From the NCBI RefSeq assembly GCF_000004075.3, contig NC_026661.2, forward strand, positions 19,186,307 to 19,250,306: a stretch of 64,000 nt of DNA, written 5' to 3'. Below, piece by piece: positions 1-12,830 of this stretch; positions within the stretch are counted from its first letter, which is position 1; each line of letters opens with the position of its first letter. Position numbers and translations under genes: made by a program. The notes under the pieces are model-generated. The model saw nothing but the letters and a program-made list of their open reading frames with translations, searched no databases and was not told the DNA's origin. The stretch comes from Cucumis sativus. Taxonomy: Eukaryota > Streptophyta > Magnoliopsida > Cucurbitales > Cucurbitaceae.

Positions 1-274
1 GTAATCAATTCACGATATTTTCTTTTATTTTCTTTTTTATATCGGTGAATGTCTGGACCAGCTTATACGCACATCGACTAATCTTATGGGACAATCCACT
101 TGACCTTACAACATTTGAGTGTCAAGAAAACTCATAGAAAATCAATTCCTAGGTAAACTGTCATAGATTAAACCTATGGCCTCTTAATTAGTTATTGAGA
201 CTAATAGGTCCACCCATGAATTCAGTCGATTCGTGAGATATGAAGAATGCTTTTGAACTAAATTGGGAAGGTAC

Positions 275-2194
275 CTGTTTGGGAGACCTTCAAGAGACCG
301 CCAATGGATTTTTTGATTTGGGGTCGGCTGCAAAACATCATCAGATAACAATTTAGGAACAGAAAGAATTAGAATAGCATTGCATGGCAAAGATGGATGT
401 TAAATAGAAGGATCAAGGTATGGAATTGTTTGCCTGCAAGTTTCGAGCAAGCCAAGAGAACTCGATATCTTGACCAAAAGCATTATATTTTAGTGACCAC
501 CGTGATAACGTAGGATTATCTTCCAATACCTATAAAGAACAAGTAGTTACATACAATACCACAAAATTTTCTAATAAATGCAAAAGCTCTACTCCATAAC
601 CAAAATGTTGTTGGTAAACTGTCTAACATGGTATTGTGAATTGAGATTCATAGAATTTGGGCATCACGATTCTCCTACCAAATAAAATTAATAGCCAACG
701 ATTAGGCAGCTCAAACACTTAGCACTTCAGTTTGGATAATATGTTTACAGTAAAAACCAGCTGGACATTCAGACACTCGTAGCGTACGTACTATATAAAC
801 TTAGTATGGAGTACAAATTGAATACGGATACAACATTTGTTAGTCATTCAACAGTTGTAAATATAGAAAACAAGCAGACATAGTAAAATGAGCCAAAGAA
901 GTAACAAACTTTGAGAGCAAAATACATCACTCGTTCCTTTAACATACAAATACATAAAAAGATATATGTTAAAATCTGTCTTTTTTAGTAAACATGTCTT
1001 TAACATTCCTATATCTTAGGCTTTTAAAAAATGACATATCACAATAACATAAATGTCATATGATATCCATGTCACACATTCGAATTTGTGCTTCTTAGGC
1101 CTACATAACGAGTTTACTTAGGATACAAAAGCAGGCATTGGAGGATGACTCATTATTAACTTTAACCAAGAACAACCATCCACCAAAGTGACTTTAATCG
1201 GTCATCACTTCCATTTCACACTATATGCTTTCATTCATACATTATCTTGCAGAATCATTAAAGAACCCTTACTAAAAGTAGCTATTACAATTGATTGAGG
1301 AAGAAGATTGCAAGTTACTAGACTTTTCAGAGGACCGACTCTCTTCCAAAGTATCAGTTATTTCCATCCATAGTCCTCACATTTCCTTCTTCCATCACTT
1401 CTCTTATAAACATAAACCTGCTCCTCACTAGCATCCACTCAAATAAGAGACTAGCATAACAAACCTACTCCCTAGGCTCGACAAACATTTCTCCTAATTG
1501 GAGGTTTTCCCCCTTTACCATATTGGTAGATTGCATCTTGAACTGAGCATGGAAAACGTTTTCTAAGTCAAGCAGTAATAAAGGGTATCAGCTAGCAACC
1601 TACTTGAGAATGTGTGATATATGTAACTCACCTTCACAGATGAAATGAATGGCATCCATTTGGGTATAGCTTCACGATCTGAGTAGCATTTATAGGCAAC
1701 CGAAGCAGGTATATCAACTTCCATCTTAGCCCTGCATTCATCACATTTTCCTAATTATACCAACAAACCTATAACATTCAAAGAAACTCAGAATCCATCC
1801 TCCTGGAACAACTGCACAACCACCAAACCAATCAAGACAAGAATTGGGAATTTTTAGAAAGAAAAAAAACAACGAAACTGAAATCCAAAAAAACCCATAG
1901 CAAATAGAGAATCAATAAACGGTAATGAAACAGAGAATCGAGAAAGACATGGTGTAATTACGTGCAATTCTGCCATTCCATTACAGGGGAGACGAATTTG
2001 AGTGGGTTTCTGCTGCGCTTGGAAGAAGTACGTGGGATCTTGAAGACGAGGTCGGGTAGAGAAAAAGACCTGGAATTGATGCTTCTGGAAGTGGGAATCG
2101 CCATGAATATGATGCCATTTCTTCTTCTGATTGATCGATGAATGAGAATAAGAGAGTTTGGAGAGGAATTGGAAGTGAGTGGTGCAATTGACAT
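275..2194 (-). CDS. START-like (polyketide cyclase/dehydrase) protein, 3' end beyond window
   Basis: Four exons read on the minus strand: 2194-1962, 1731-1632, 529-434 and 327-275. The reading phases join exactly, and at least one more exon lies beyond position 1. The start is the first ATG in its frame; an in-frame stop lies just upstream. Residues 1 to about 70 are rich in S, R and P, as in a chloroplast transit peptide. The conserved part then begins at MEWQNCTAKMEVDIP and includes AIPKWMPFISSVK, SRWSLKYNAFGQDIEFSWLA and NQKIHWRSLEGLPNR. I recognise this as the plant SRPBCC/START-like 'polyketide cyclase/dehydrase and lipid transport' family, usually plastid-targeted; its ligand is not known to me. 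The intron between 434 and 327 starts with GC (CAG then GCAAAC) instead of GT, and no GT donor fits nearby. The missing C-terminal part cannot be judged. The family call is firm; plastid location is inference. Confidence 0.82.
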
Positions 2195-3533
2195 AGTGGG
2201 GTTTTGGGATTAGTGAAGAAGAAAATTGCAAAGGGACATGGAAAGAGAGTGGTAAGAAGAGATTTGACTTGCAATAAACTGGAAGAAGAACAGCCCTTTG
2301 AATGTTATTGTGGCTATGGAAATATAGATTTTGGGAGGCTGTTCTTTCAGAAAACCATCCTTACTTCATCATTTCTTTTTCTTCCAAAAATTCACTTTGG
2401 ATTTTTTCAAACTTCAGTGGATATGAAATTTTCTTTAATAAAAATGAAATTAATATAATTTAAGCTCCAAGTTCATACTACAATAACTCAAACAAAATAA
2501 TTTATACTCAAAATACAAATTATTATAATTAACTTTAATAATCTACTAATACAACCTATTCCATGTGTAGTAATTAGTTTAATTTTTAATTTGTTTGTTT
2601 TCTAATATCTTTTAAAAATATCCGTCAAAATCAACAAGAAAATTGTACATATACGACCACTCTTCAAAGACTCAAATAAAATATAGCATGAGTTTAAAAT
2701 ACGATTGAAAAATGACCTTAGTTTTACTCCATCAACTATGGGCAAAAGAGATTTAATTCTGTCTAAATCCATACAATACTATCCCTAAAACACCATTGAA
2801 TTACAAATTTCTTATATACTATAAAAAAATATTGAAAGTTAAATGAAGGGTTGAGACTTGAATTCACTAATTTCAATTATCAAACTTTTTATTTTTTATT
2901 TTAAAATATGCATTATATTTGGATTAAGAGACAAAGGATTCTAATCTCTCCATACAATACATATTTTTGAGCTATATTGTCATTTGTACTTAAAGAAAAC
3001 TGGTTAATTAATAATTTTCTTACTTTTCTTTAACTTAAATTTTCTTCTACAATTTTTTTTATAAAAATCACTAAAAAAACAAAAATGGTTTTTTTTTTTT
3101 TATAATTTAAGATTTATTAATGAAAGTTGGTGAAAAACACCAAATTGATTTTAAATACAACAACGACTCGTGTAATTAAAAGTAATAATTTTAGTTTGAC
3201 TATAATGATAATAGAAATTAATATGATGTTAATGTATGTAGGGTAATGAAAAATTAAATTGATTTTAAATACAGCATCTAATGACTGATATTGTTGTTGC
3301 AAGAGAAAAGTATTGGCCAATATCATGTCAATAAATAATATACATAACCATTTTTTAAAAAAGAAAAATTAATCCCTCAATTAATTAAAACATTAATGAC
3401 TTTGATTGGTATGTTAAGACATTGACATATGGTTAAAATTAATTTTAATTAAAGGAGATTATATGCTTATATATATAAAACGATTGTATGCAAATTTGAA
3501 CATAGCCAAAAGATTGAAAACGATATTAACACA
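2195..3533. other. Divergent intergenic region between START-like gene and first SDR
   Basis: This stretch lies between the starts of two divergently transcribed genes. It is strongly AT-rich, with several homopolymer runs (for example T-runs near 3050 and 3090). I see no convincing coding frame. The last 70 bases hold the TATA box of the SDR gene at 3534. Confidence 0.6.
3468..3480 (+). promoter_or_regulatory. TATA box of SDR copy 1
   Basis: A TATATATATAAAA tract sits about 55-65 bases before the ATG at 3534. That is a normal distance for a plant promoter with a short 5' leader. Inference from motif and spacing only. Confidence 0.55.
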
Positions 3534-4667
3534 ATGTCTACACCAAGGTAATTGCAACATCTTCTCTCTTTAAACAAATATTCATTTCCATCAGAAAACT
3601 TTTGATTTAACACACATGCACAATCTTTCTCAACCTCTATTATTGGCTATATCTATATGTTCAAAATTTCCCACAGGCGGCTGCAAGGGAAGGTGGCTCT
3701 CATAACAGGAGCTGCCAGCGGCATCGGCGCAGAGACGGCCAGGCTTTTTGCAGCTAACGGTGCTTTTGTTGTTATAGCAGATATTGACGACGAACCAGGT
3801 CATAAGGTGGTAGACTCCATCGGCATTGACCAAGCCAGCTTTCACCACTGTGATGTGAGAGACGAGTCACAAGTCGAAAAAATAGTAAGCTACACCATCA
3901 AAAAACACGGTCGCCTCGACATTCTTTTCAGCAATGCTGGCATCATTGGTTCTCTCAGTTCAATTCGAGAACTTGACATGTTCGACTTTGACAATGTAAT
4001 GACAACCAATGTCCGTGGGGTATGTCATATTTTTGTGTGTTCATACAGAAAATTTAATAAATTTGTTTACGTTTTTAAGTAAATTAATTGAAAATATTTA
4101 TAAATATAATAAAAATTTATAACATATAGTATTTAATTAGTTAATTTAGGATTATTAAAGAGAGAATTGAGATTTGAAAGATTAACTTGTAATTTGTCGA
4201 GCTACTCAATAGAATTTTCTTCGTATCCACATTATATTCATAAAAAGGTGGTTGCAACGATCAAGCACGGGGGACGAGCAATGGTAGAGCGGAACATACG
4301 TGGGTCGATAATCTGCACGACGAGTGTGGCAGCGACGGTTGGTGGGATAGCACTGATGGCATACACATGCTCAAAGCATGCAGTGCTGGGGGTGGTGAGG
4401 TCGAGCTGCGCTGAGCTAGGGGTATACGGTATTAGGGTAAACTGCGTGTCGCCGAATGGGGTGGCGACGCCACTGGCTTGCCAGAGTTTGAAAATAGAAG
4501 AGAGTAAGCTTGAAGAGATTGTTAGTTCAAAGGCAAGCTTGAAGGGTGTGGTGTTGAAGGCTAGCCATATCGCTGAGGCTGCTTTGTTTCTTGCATCTGA
4601 TGAGTCAGTTTATATTAGTGGTCAAAACTTGGTCGTTGATGGAGGCTTCACAGCCGTTAGATCATGA
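3534..4667 (+). CDS. Short-chain dehydrogenase/reductase, copy 1 (secoisolariciresinol dehydrogenase-like)
   Basis: Three exons: 3534-3547 (14 nt), 3677-4019 and 4248-4667, with GT-AG introns, giving 258 aa. The protein starts [16 protein letters not shown]. It has the Rossmann motif TGAASGIG (15-22), an Asp at about 40 (ADID) that favours NAD over NADP, NAG at 91-93, and the catalytic set Ser145, Tyr158 and Lys162 (YTCSK). The C-terminal ISGQNLVVDGGF is typical of the family. These features place it in the plant SDR110C group (secoisolariciresinol dehydrogenase, ABA2/xanthoxin dehydrogenase, isopiperitenol dehydrogenase and momilactone synthase relatives), soluble NAD-dependent alcohol dehydrogenases of secondary metabolism. 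The substrate cannot be read from the sequence. The tiny first exon is required because there is no in-frame ATG with family-like sequence close to exon 2. It is the first of a same-strand tandem array. Confidence 0.88.
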
Positions 4668-6480
4668 TGTAATTCCCTCTAATTTCTAAGGGTTTTTATG
4701 ATTTAATTAACTAATTAATGTGCTAAATAATAATTTGGAAACATTTGAAAAGTTGGAACTTTGTGATGAACAATCCTAATTGAAATAAAAACTGGTACAA
4801 TGAATTAATTAAATGAAATGTTGAGGTGAATTTGGTTGGTTTGGTCCAGTTCAAGAACGGAGAAAATTAAAAGTTGATTTTTGGTTCATTTGAAAGTTCG
4901 TTATTTAGATCGATAATCATTTTGTTTTTTAAAATTAAAATTATATACCCTACTTTCATAATGTGTCATTTACATTTTATGAATGATTTAAATAATCAAA
5001 TAAAACTAAAAAAGAAAAAAAAGTAGATTTCAAAAAGTGGTTTTTATTTTATTTTTTTACTAATCTAGCTAAGAATTCAACAATTGTAAGCAACAAAAGA
5101 TACAAAACATTTTTGTTAGAAATATAGCTAAAAAATATACTTAATTTTCAAAAGAAAAAAATAAAATATTTATGAAAGAGGGATCTTAACAGCAAGTTTG
5201 AGATTATTTTAAAATGATCAAAATCACTTTTTTGTTATGCCGAAAAATAAATTCTATTTTAAAATGAAGACGTTTAATAATGGTACAATAAGTAATTCGC
5301 CTAGAAAAAGTAATAAGGAGGAGGGAGAAGTTAAATTACAAATTTAGTGTTTTGACTCTGAATTTTGTGTGCAATTGGTCATTAAATATTAATGCCTTTA
5401 GTTAATTATGGTGTGTAATTTGTATTAATTATTGGACATTATCTTTAGCCCTTTTTGTTTTTCCTTGCTTTATGTGCTCTCATTTTTTTTATTTATGAAA
5501 GGAGATGATGAGAGTGTCAAGGAGGTGTCCATCTAGTGAAGATGTCCGAGTGCACTTACTAACCTATCAGTATCTTTTTTTAAAAAAATAATAGGTCGTC
5601 TCTAGAACATTTTTAGTGTTGTGTTTAATAAATTTATGATAAATTTGGGTTTTTCAAAATTAATTGATATATTAAATATGAGTTTGATTTTTATATAAAG
5701 TGAAACTTTAAACTTTTAATTTTGTGTCTAGTATGATCGTAAATCTTAAAAGATGAAATTTATAGTTTAAAGATTTGTAGTTTTGAAGTTTTGAAGATTT
5801 ATGGACCAAATAAACAAAAATTTAGAAGTAAACGAAATGTGTAGGAAAAGTAAAATACAATTTTAGTTCTAGCTAGAATTTTGGATTAAAGTTCTATTTG
5901 GTTTGAGTTGTTTGAAAAGTAGTTTTTAGGATGTTCTTTTTATCATTATTATTGAAAAAAAATGTGGCAAATGAACCGTTTTGATTGACTTTTAAGTGTT
6001 TATAAACAACATTTTTTTTTGCACTTATTATAAACACTTATTTAAACATTGAGAAAATCAATTCAAATATACGTTAATACCAAATTTATCATTTTCAAAT
6101 GTTCTTAGGTATTGTTGTAATGTTATGAGATATTTTCGTGTATTTGACTAGAAGCTTCTAAGAAGTAGATTCTTCCTTTCTCCTTATCTCCAATAGTTCT
6201 CTCCATTTTAGTAGCTAAATGCTAATATTTTGTTGCGACTTTGTTCGTGTTGTAAGAAAATATATACTATTTTCTTTTAGTATCTCAATTCATTGCTTTG
6301 TTATAAAGAAAATCTGTATGAGATACATAGATCGAAAATAATTGGATTTCACCATTACGAGTGCTACAGGTTTATTGTCACTGAATCGAAAATAATTGAA
6401 CTATTTTTTTCTTTTCATCTTGTTTTTTTTAGAAAGTAAGGATGGATGCAAATATTAATTATTAGCACGCAAAAGTTTGA
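4668..6480. other. AT-rich intergenic DNA with one LINE 3' tail
   Basis: No coding frame is supported here. The stretch 5440-5575 carries the recurring LINE-type tail described separately. The rest is AT-rich single-copy-looking DNA. Confidence 0.5.
5440..5575 (+). mobile_element. LINE 3'-tail relic (recurrent module)
   Basis: The stretch includes TAGCCCTTTTTGTTTTTCC, then GATGATGAGAGTGTCAAGG, AGGTGTCCATCTAGTGAAGA and GTGCACTTACTAACC. The same order of blocks follows LINE coding relics at 34.9 kb and 59.8 kb, so this is probably the 3' untranslated end of a strongly 5'-truncated LINE. Confidence 0.55.
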
Positions 6481-6589
6481 AAACTGTGAAGGAAAGCTGA
6501 ATTTTAAATGTATGTACTCATTCTTATGCAAAAAAAACTCTCGAATCAAACGATCCGATCTTTAGATAGGTGTTATGTATGTCGAAGTG

Positions 6590-7383
6590 TTTCATCCAAT
6601 GTAGGTGGGGGGCTCAATTCCTACAAGTTGCTAAGTTTGCTTTTCAATCTTTGTGGCCTCCAATATATATGGGTAGTACATGATTTACCATTATTCTTGG
6701 TTGACCCATGTGGTAGAAAGTGATCGAATTTTTGTTGCTGGTGTTGGTTTGCTTCAATGAAAAGTTTCTTTTATTTGTTGTTTATTTTGTCCATTTGGCC
6801 CAATGTCTTTGTCTTTGATTTAAGATATACAAATGGCGTTCATATAGACAGATCATTGAGAATTCTGTTTCACCAATCTTAATGTGGTTTATGATCTTTT
6901 TTTTCTAAATTTACTTTCCAAATTGGATATATATAATTTTTTCATGATGTTTACATTTCTCAATCAAAGTCTCGCAAACGTTGAGTATATATGATTAGAA
7001 AGTAAACGATAGGTAAACAAACAATGAACAAGTTAATTTGAATCCAACTATATGTTGAATGGAATCAATTTCACCATCATACTAAACTTAATGAACACTA
7101 CATGTGTGAATAATTGTATAGAAAAGAGAAAAGAGTAGGCCACTAGGTGTGTTCTTTGTTGAAATTGGTTACCAAAGTTTAAATTTGACATAAGAGTGTT
7201 GTGTGTTGTTTTGAATTTTATATCTTACCTAAAAAAAACTTTTTCTAATTATGTTAACAAATTTTGGCATCTCTTGGAGTTTTTCATACATCTATAAAAT
7301 TAAATATCTAGATATTTTTCTTAAAAGCTTGTTATTCCCAATTTAAAATCACTTTTAGTTTGAAGACAAGGATAATCCCAACA

Positions 7384-7400
<17 letters not shown>
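6590..7400 (+). repeat. Duplicated SDR upstream region, copy A
   Basis: The segment before the pseudogene at 7384 matches the segment before the SDR at 9813 (copy B, about 9250-9830) in order and orientation. Shared blocks include GGTGGGGGCTCAATT, CATGATTTACCAT, CCATGTGGT, TTGGTGTTGGTTTGCTT, GATGTTTACA and the terminal AAAATCACTTTTAGTTTGAA just before the ATG. Copies A and B are therefore one tandem duplication that carried promoter and gene together. Confidence 0.75.
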
Positions 7401-7800
<400 letters not shown>

Positions 7801-8013
7801 TAATGTAAAAGGATTAATTTCATTAGGTGTGCACCATTTTAGCGCTCTCGTTCTCCCAAAAATATATTCAATAAAGCACATGGAATACAAAATTCACACG
7901 TGAAACAAGTGGGCTAGAGATAAGCCACAAATAAAGTGCTAACAAAAAGCGTTAATATAATTTAAAGCAATAAATGTAGGAGAATAACTTTTGAAAAACT
8001 TGTTTTTTGAATA
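7801..8013. other. Spacer between SDR pseudogene flank and LINE relic
   Basis: AT-rich DNA without a coding frame. The homology with the 3' flank of SDR copy 3 fades out shortly after 7800. Confidence 0.4.
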
Positions 8014-9165
8014 TTATAAACTAGTGAGGTTGCATATATTCTCCCATAGACTAACAGACGAATCAAGGCTGTTGTTGAAGAGTCTTCTGTTTCTTTCCAA
8101 CCATGTAACCCAAGTGGTGGCCACCAGAAGATTAAAGAGAATCACACCCTTTTGAGACTTAGTGTTTATAGAACAAATGTGCTTGTGCATGTCTCTTAAG
8201 TTGTTTGTATTGCTTATCCAACCTATGTGTTCCTTAACTTTACTCCATAAAGATAGAACAAAGGGGCAAAGGAGGAAAAAGTGATATGTGGTCTCACTGT
8301 TATTTTTACACATGATGCACCAATTAGGGTTAAGACAAGTTTTTAAGTCTATATATGTTGTATCGACTCAATAGTGAGGATCCCTTTGTGAATTGCAGTC
8401 TATAAGAAAAACTTGCATTTTTTGGGGAGCTTAGATTTTCACACATGCAAGAAAGGGAAGCTCTCATCAATAGAAGATGGTGGAAGATTCATAGCTAGTA
8501 AGATTGACAGATTGAATAGAGAAATAATGCCATTATTTCTGTTGGGCTTTCATACGGGGGACATCCCATTTGGCTGTTATCAAAGAGGGAGGGGAGATTA
8601 TCTTTGATGTTTCTCCAAAGCAGGGCTTCTCTGTCTCTCGGGGGTATTCTGTGATGGAAACTCCAACCCATTACAATTAGAATTCCACATATCCCTGATG
8701 ATGCCATTTTGTCGAGTTGAGATAGCATATAATTAATATGAGAAATTAGGATATGCAAAGAGGTCCATATATGCTTTAGTTGCTGTGCCAAAACAATAAA
8801 TACCTGCCATATTGTTAATTTCCAACCCATTTGAGACTTGAACCAATCCAAACCTTTGCATATATGGATCTCCAAGGAGCATTGAGACTGTTGTGCTTTG
8901 CGACAATGAGAAAATCATCCACTTGTATATTCGACATCAATGAAGGTTCTCCAAAGAGCAGCTGGTTCATTGTGATACCTCCACAGCCATTGTAGAGCAA
9001 AGCAAAATTAGTAGCAAATACATGAAAAATACCAAGACCTCCTTTATCTAGGGGAACTGTAATCGTAGACCACTTGACAGGATTTAGCTTATTTTTGTGA
9101 TGGTTCGTTATACATTGATTGTCGAAGTTGTCTCTCCAAAGAAAATTTCTCCAATATTTTTCTCA
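8014..9165 (-). mobile_element. LINE ORF2 C-terminal relic with RT zinc-binding region
   Basis: Read on minus from about 9165 to 8014, this has the usual order of the C-terminal part of plant LINE (L1-like) ORF2. First comes a FxWRDN-type block with GGLGIF, then 'LWRTF'-type sequence, then KDNLPSLF and IPPRDREALLW, and finally the zinc-binding region MCKNNSETTYHFFLLCPF with the terminal motif WLERNRRLFNN. The reading frame changes several times, so it is dead. It is 5'-truncated and lies between the deleted SDR copy 2 and the duplicated promoter of copy 3. Shortness, frame changes and lack of the RT core all argue against activity. Confidence 0.75.
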
Positions 9166-9249
9166 TTGCAGGTGTGTATATATATATAGAAGCTTTAAAA
9201 ACAGATAGTTAATATAGGGAGAGACCAGTGAGAGAGGATTTGATAAGAG

Positions 9250-9830
9250 TGGTTCTGAGGTGGGGGCTCAATTTTACAAAGAGAAATTGTTATAGGATGG
9301 CCTATGAGTTGGTAAGTTTTCTTTTCAATCTTGTGCCTCCAATAAATGGGTTCATGATTTACCATCCTTGGTTGGCCATGTGGTGGAAGAAATTTTTGTT
9401 GTTGGTGTTGGTTTGCTTTAATGAATTTTTTCTTTCTTCTAATGAAAATATCCTTTTCATGGCCAGATGTCTTTGTCTTTGATTTAAGAATAAATTCAAA
9501 TGGGGTTCATATAGATATATAGATAATCGGTACCAATCTTTTTGTGCTCCATAATGTGCTTTATGATCTTTTCTAAGTTTATTTTACAAGTCCTTCAATA
9601 TATTAAATTTTTCCATGATGTTTACACTTTGTTTTTTCTCAATCAAAGTCTCCCAAAATAAACAATGAACAAGTTATATTTGGCATCTCTTAGACTTTAA
9701 TTTCATACATCCATAAAATATCTAGATATTTTCTTTAAGAACTTATTGATTCTAGTGTGCAAAATTTAAACAATCTAAAATCACTTTTAGTTTGAAGACG
9801 AGGATCTCAACAATGTCTAAACCAAGGTAA
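9250..9830 (+). repeat. Duplicated SDR upstream region, copy B
   Basis: Partner of the segment at 6590-7400 (see that entry). It directly precedes the intact SDR copy 3 and shares the block before the ATG with it. It is shorter than copy A, which has extra sequence around 6960-7260. Confidence 0.72.
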
Positions 9831-10804
9831 CCATATCTTTTTCCTCTCTAACCAACATAAGTTTTTCTCTTTTATTATTGATTGTTACCGATATATCTGA
9901 AATATTTACATACAATCTTTATGTATAACATCTTTTGGCTACGAACAAAATTCCTCTCATATAGGTTGCATGGAAAGGTAGCTCTTATTACCGGAGCTGC
10001 AAGCGGCATTGGTGAGGAGACGGCAAGGGTATTTGCAGCCAATGGTGCTTTTGTTGTCGTAGCCGACATCGATGACGAATTGGGCCAAAAAGTGGTAGTC
10101 TCCATCGGTATCAACCACGCTAGCTTTCACCACTGCGATGTGAGAGATGAGAAGCAAGTCGAAAAAACAGTGAACTACACTGTTGAAAAACACGGTAGAC
10201 TTGACATTCTATTTAGCAATGCCGGGATCATAGGCCCTCGTACTTCTTCAATTCTAACGCTTGATATGTCCGAATTTGACAACATAATGGCGACCAATGT
10301 CCGTGGGGTATGTTATATATGTTAACCCTAAAGTTTAACCTAATGCGTTACAACGTTTAATTTTTCTCTTCATTTTTCAAAAAGATCGTTGCAACAATCA
10401 AGCACGCTGGACAAGTAATGATAGAGAGAAAGATACGAGGGTCAATCATTTGCATGGCAAGCGTGGCGTCGGTGGTTGCCGGGGCACCACTAGCGTACAC
10501 AAGCTCAAAGCATGCAGTGTTGGGGGTGGTGAGATCGAGCTGCTTAGAGCTCGGGGTGTATGGGATTAGGGTGAACTGCGTGTCGCCGTATGGTGTGGCA
10601 ACACCCCTGACTTGCCGAGGTTTGAATATGCAACCGAGTGAGGCTGAAGAGATATATAGTTCAAAGGCAAGTTTGAAGGGTGTGGTGTTGAAGGCAAGGC
10701 ACGTAGCTGAGGCTGTTGTGTTTCTTGCATCTGATGAATCAAGTTATATAAGTGGACAAAACTTGGTTGTTGATGGAGGCTTCACGGCCTTCAAATCAAT
10801 ATAA
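9813..10804 (+). CDS. Short-chain dehydrogenase/reductase, copy 3
   Basis: Three exons: 9813-9826, 9965-10307 and 10385-10804, giving 258 aa starting [15 protein letters not shown]. Intron 2 is only 77 bp, much shorter than in the other copies. It has the cofactor motif TGAASGIG, Asp in ADIDDE (NAD type), NAG, Ser145, Tyr157 and Lys161 (YTSSK), and the C-terminal ISGQNLVVDGGF. It carries one extra residue in the loop after NAGIIG (PRTSS) and one fewer at the N-terminus than copy 1. Promoter and exons are closest to the SDR pseudogene just upstream, so this is the surviving member of that pair. The substrate is unknown. Confidence 0.9.
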
Positions 10805-11504
10805 TGGGAATTTTCCTTTTCAAGGTTTTACAGTGCGCTTTAGATTGGAATGTGTGATAAGGACAGGGTCTGTTGAGAACTTTTATATTTCTAATAATTT
10901 GTATTAAAAAAACGTGTTCTCTATGGTATTATTGTTCCCACTTGTACTCCTTCCACTTTGAAATAAGAAAAAAAAAAAAAAAAAAGGCTTATCTCATCTC
11001 ATCATTTTCACTAAATTAAATTTCAGTCCTATTTTTTTAAAATATAAATGTGAAAAGATTTGAATGGCAAACTTGGTGTAATATAATAATTGAGTTAAAC
11101 TTGTTTGTGATAGTATAGAAATTTATAAGAATGGAGTAAAATCAATATTGGATGGAAGAACTGCATAATTGGAGAAGCCAACTGACACATCTTTTTGAGC
11201 CACACACACATTATCACTCTACGTATTTGGTCTAGAAGCCATATATCTTTCACAAAATTATTTTGTCCATGAAATAATATCTTGATGGGCCTCCTACAAC
11301 TTTATTATCAATTATTAGTGCTTTTACTTTTGGAAAATTATTGCATATAGGCAGCCTTTAAGAAATAAATTTAAATTATAGCTTAAAGATAAAATATTGG
11401 TTAATTTTGATCAATAGAACGAACGGATAAAATAGACAAAATAAATTTTACTACCCGTGTCACAAATTGAAAAAGTCCATAGAATTTACTATTTTTTTAA
11501 AAAA

Positions 11505-12060
11505 AATTAAATTTGTCATTTCTTCTCATCCTTCTCTTATCTATCTTTTTTCTTTTTCTTTTCGGTCATATTTTTTCTTTCTAGCTATCATTTCTGTTTC
11601 TCTTCTTTTGTAGTTTTTTTTTCATTGTCTTTTTCTTTCTTCGATAATTTTTTTTATATTTTTTTTCGTTATTTGGTTCAAGATCGTGAAAAAAACGTTG
11701 GAATATCGGATTGTCAAAGGTAAACGATCGTGTTCAAAATATTAACGACCGTGTATATAAAAAAATCTTGAAAAAAAAAGTTGAGATATAGCTGTGCCAA
11801 GTCTATAGATTTAGCTTGACTATTGTTTTCCAAAAAATCTTGAAAAATATCATTTAGATTTGGCTATCCAAATTTAAACGATTAAATTAAACGGTCCCAT
11901 AGGAAAGAATAGATAAATCTAAACCATCATTTTCCAAATATATTACGCCTTCTGTGACAATTAATGACAAGACATTTTAAAAAAATTTCATTGTGTGCAT
12001 GTAGTTTTTTTTCATTTTCAAAATTGTTTTATACCGTGTAAATTAAATATTTTATCGTTT
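11505..12060 (+). repeat. Dispersed GATCGTG-bearing repeat, copy 1
   Basis: It starts with a pyrimidine-rich stretch (TTTGTCATTTCTTCTCATCC, then TTTTTCTTTTTC). It has TTATTTGGTTCAAGATCGTG and AAACGATCGTGTTC inside, and ends near TTTTCATTTTCAAAATTG with CCGTGTAAATTAAATATTT. The same order of blocks recurs at about 19995-20750, and a shorter form occurs at 46740-47045. No coding capacity is seen, and the family is not one I can name. Confidence 0.55.
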
Positions 12061-12119
12061 TGTTTTATTTTTTAAAAAACCTCTAAAATATTTGTAAAAA
12101 TAGCATATATTTTTAACCT

Positions 12120-12440
12120 TCATCGACTATCATTGAATGAAAAGCTATATTGGAAAGTCGATATTAATAATAACAACTGATAGCACATTTCTCAAATTGA
12201 AAACTACAATGGATAATATCTATTAATGATATAGCAACTTACGACAGCTATCAATTGCTATGACTTATAAACTACTGATAATTAATGATAGTCTTCATTT
12301 TTAGAAAATCAATATAAAAAAAAAATACTTGTAATGGTGACAAATCAAAATTACCGCAATAGTAACTATCAATGATAACTATTGATAGCAGTTATTAGTG
12401 ATAGCAAATAGTTTGCTATCATTGATAGTTGATGTTAAGG
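12120..12440. repeat. CTATCA/TGATAG palindrome-rich tract
   Basis: Many short inverted motifs such as CTATCAATGATA, CTATTGATAG and GCTATCATTGATAG follow one another. The same motif style recurs at 46018-46555 and around 55190-55260. It looks like a degenerate dispersed repeat; no gene is seen. Confidence 0.5.
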
Positions 12441-12644
12441 ATAGCTTTTAATTTGAAAAGCTCATAACGATCACCTAAAACCGTGGTTGGACTTTGATTT
12501 TTAATTTAGTCTTTTATACTAATTTGTATGCTATATTAATTATTTTATTCTTGTGATATATATTCTATTATTATTATTATTATTTTGCTTAAATTGTAAT
12601 TTATATATGTAAGTGATCTTTTTATTTTGGGATTAACTGTATTG

Positions 12645-12830
12645 TGCTACTAGAATCTTGATCTATTTAATGATTTCAAAATATCTTTCAATCATATACA
12701 TAAAAATCAGTTGAGATATTTTTCTTTAAAAATAGCTTATATAGTTTGTGTGAAAATTTGAACATATATCCAAAATGCATATAGCTTGAGCCTTTGAATA
12801 AGCTCTCAACAATGTCTAATCCAACCAGGT
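12645..12830 (+). repeat. SDR promoter segment shared by copies 4 and 5, copy A
   Basis: This segment matches 15855-16060 in order. Shared blocks include CATAAAAATCAGTTGA, TTCTTTAAAA, GTGAAAATTTGAACATATAT and AGCTTGAG just before the ATG. It shows that SDR copies 4 and 5 arose by a tandem duplication including the promoter. Confidence 0.75.
12738..12743 (+). promoter_or_regulatory. TATA box of SDR copy 4
   Basis: TATATA, about 70 bases before the ATG at 12812 and inside the promoter block shared with copy 5. Confidence 0.5.

Larger units (their letters stand above)
10805..12640. other. AT-rich intergenic DNA with two repeat tracts
   Basis: The region starts with the 3' flank that is also fused to the SDR pseudogene (10917-11060). 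It then contains a pyrimidine-rich, GATCGTG-bearing repeat (about 11505-12060) and a tract rich in CTATCA/TGATAG palindromes (about 12120-12440). I see no coding frame. Confidence 0.5.

Noticed and set aside
1981-2274. Longer open frames overlapping exon 1 of the START-like gene
   Set aside because: The frame beginning at 2194 is the only one that continues through correct splice phases into the conserved START-like sequence.
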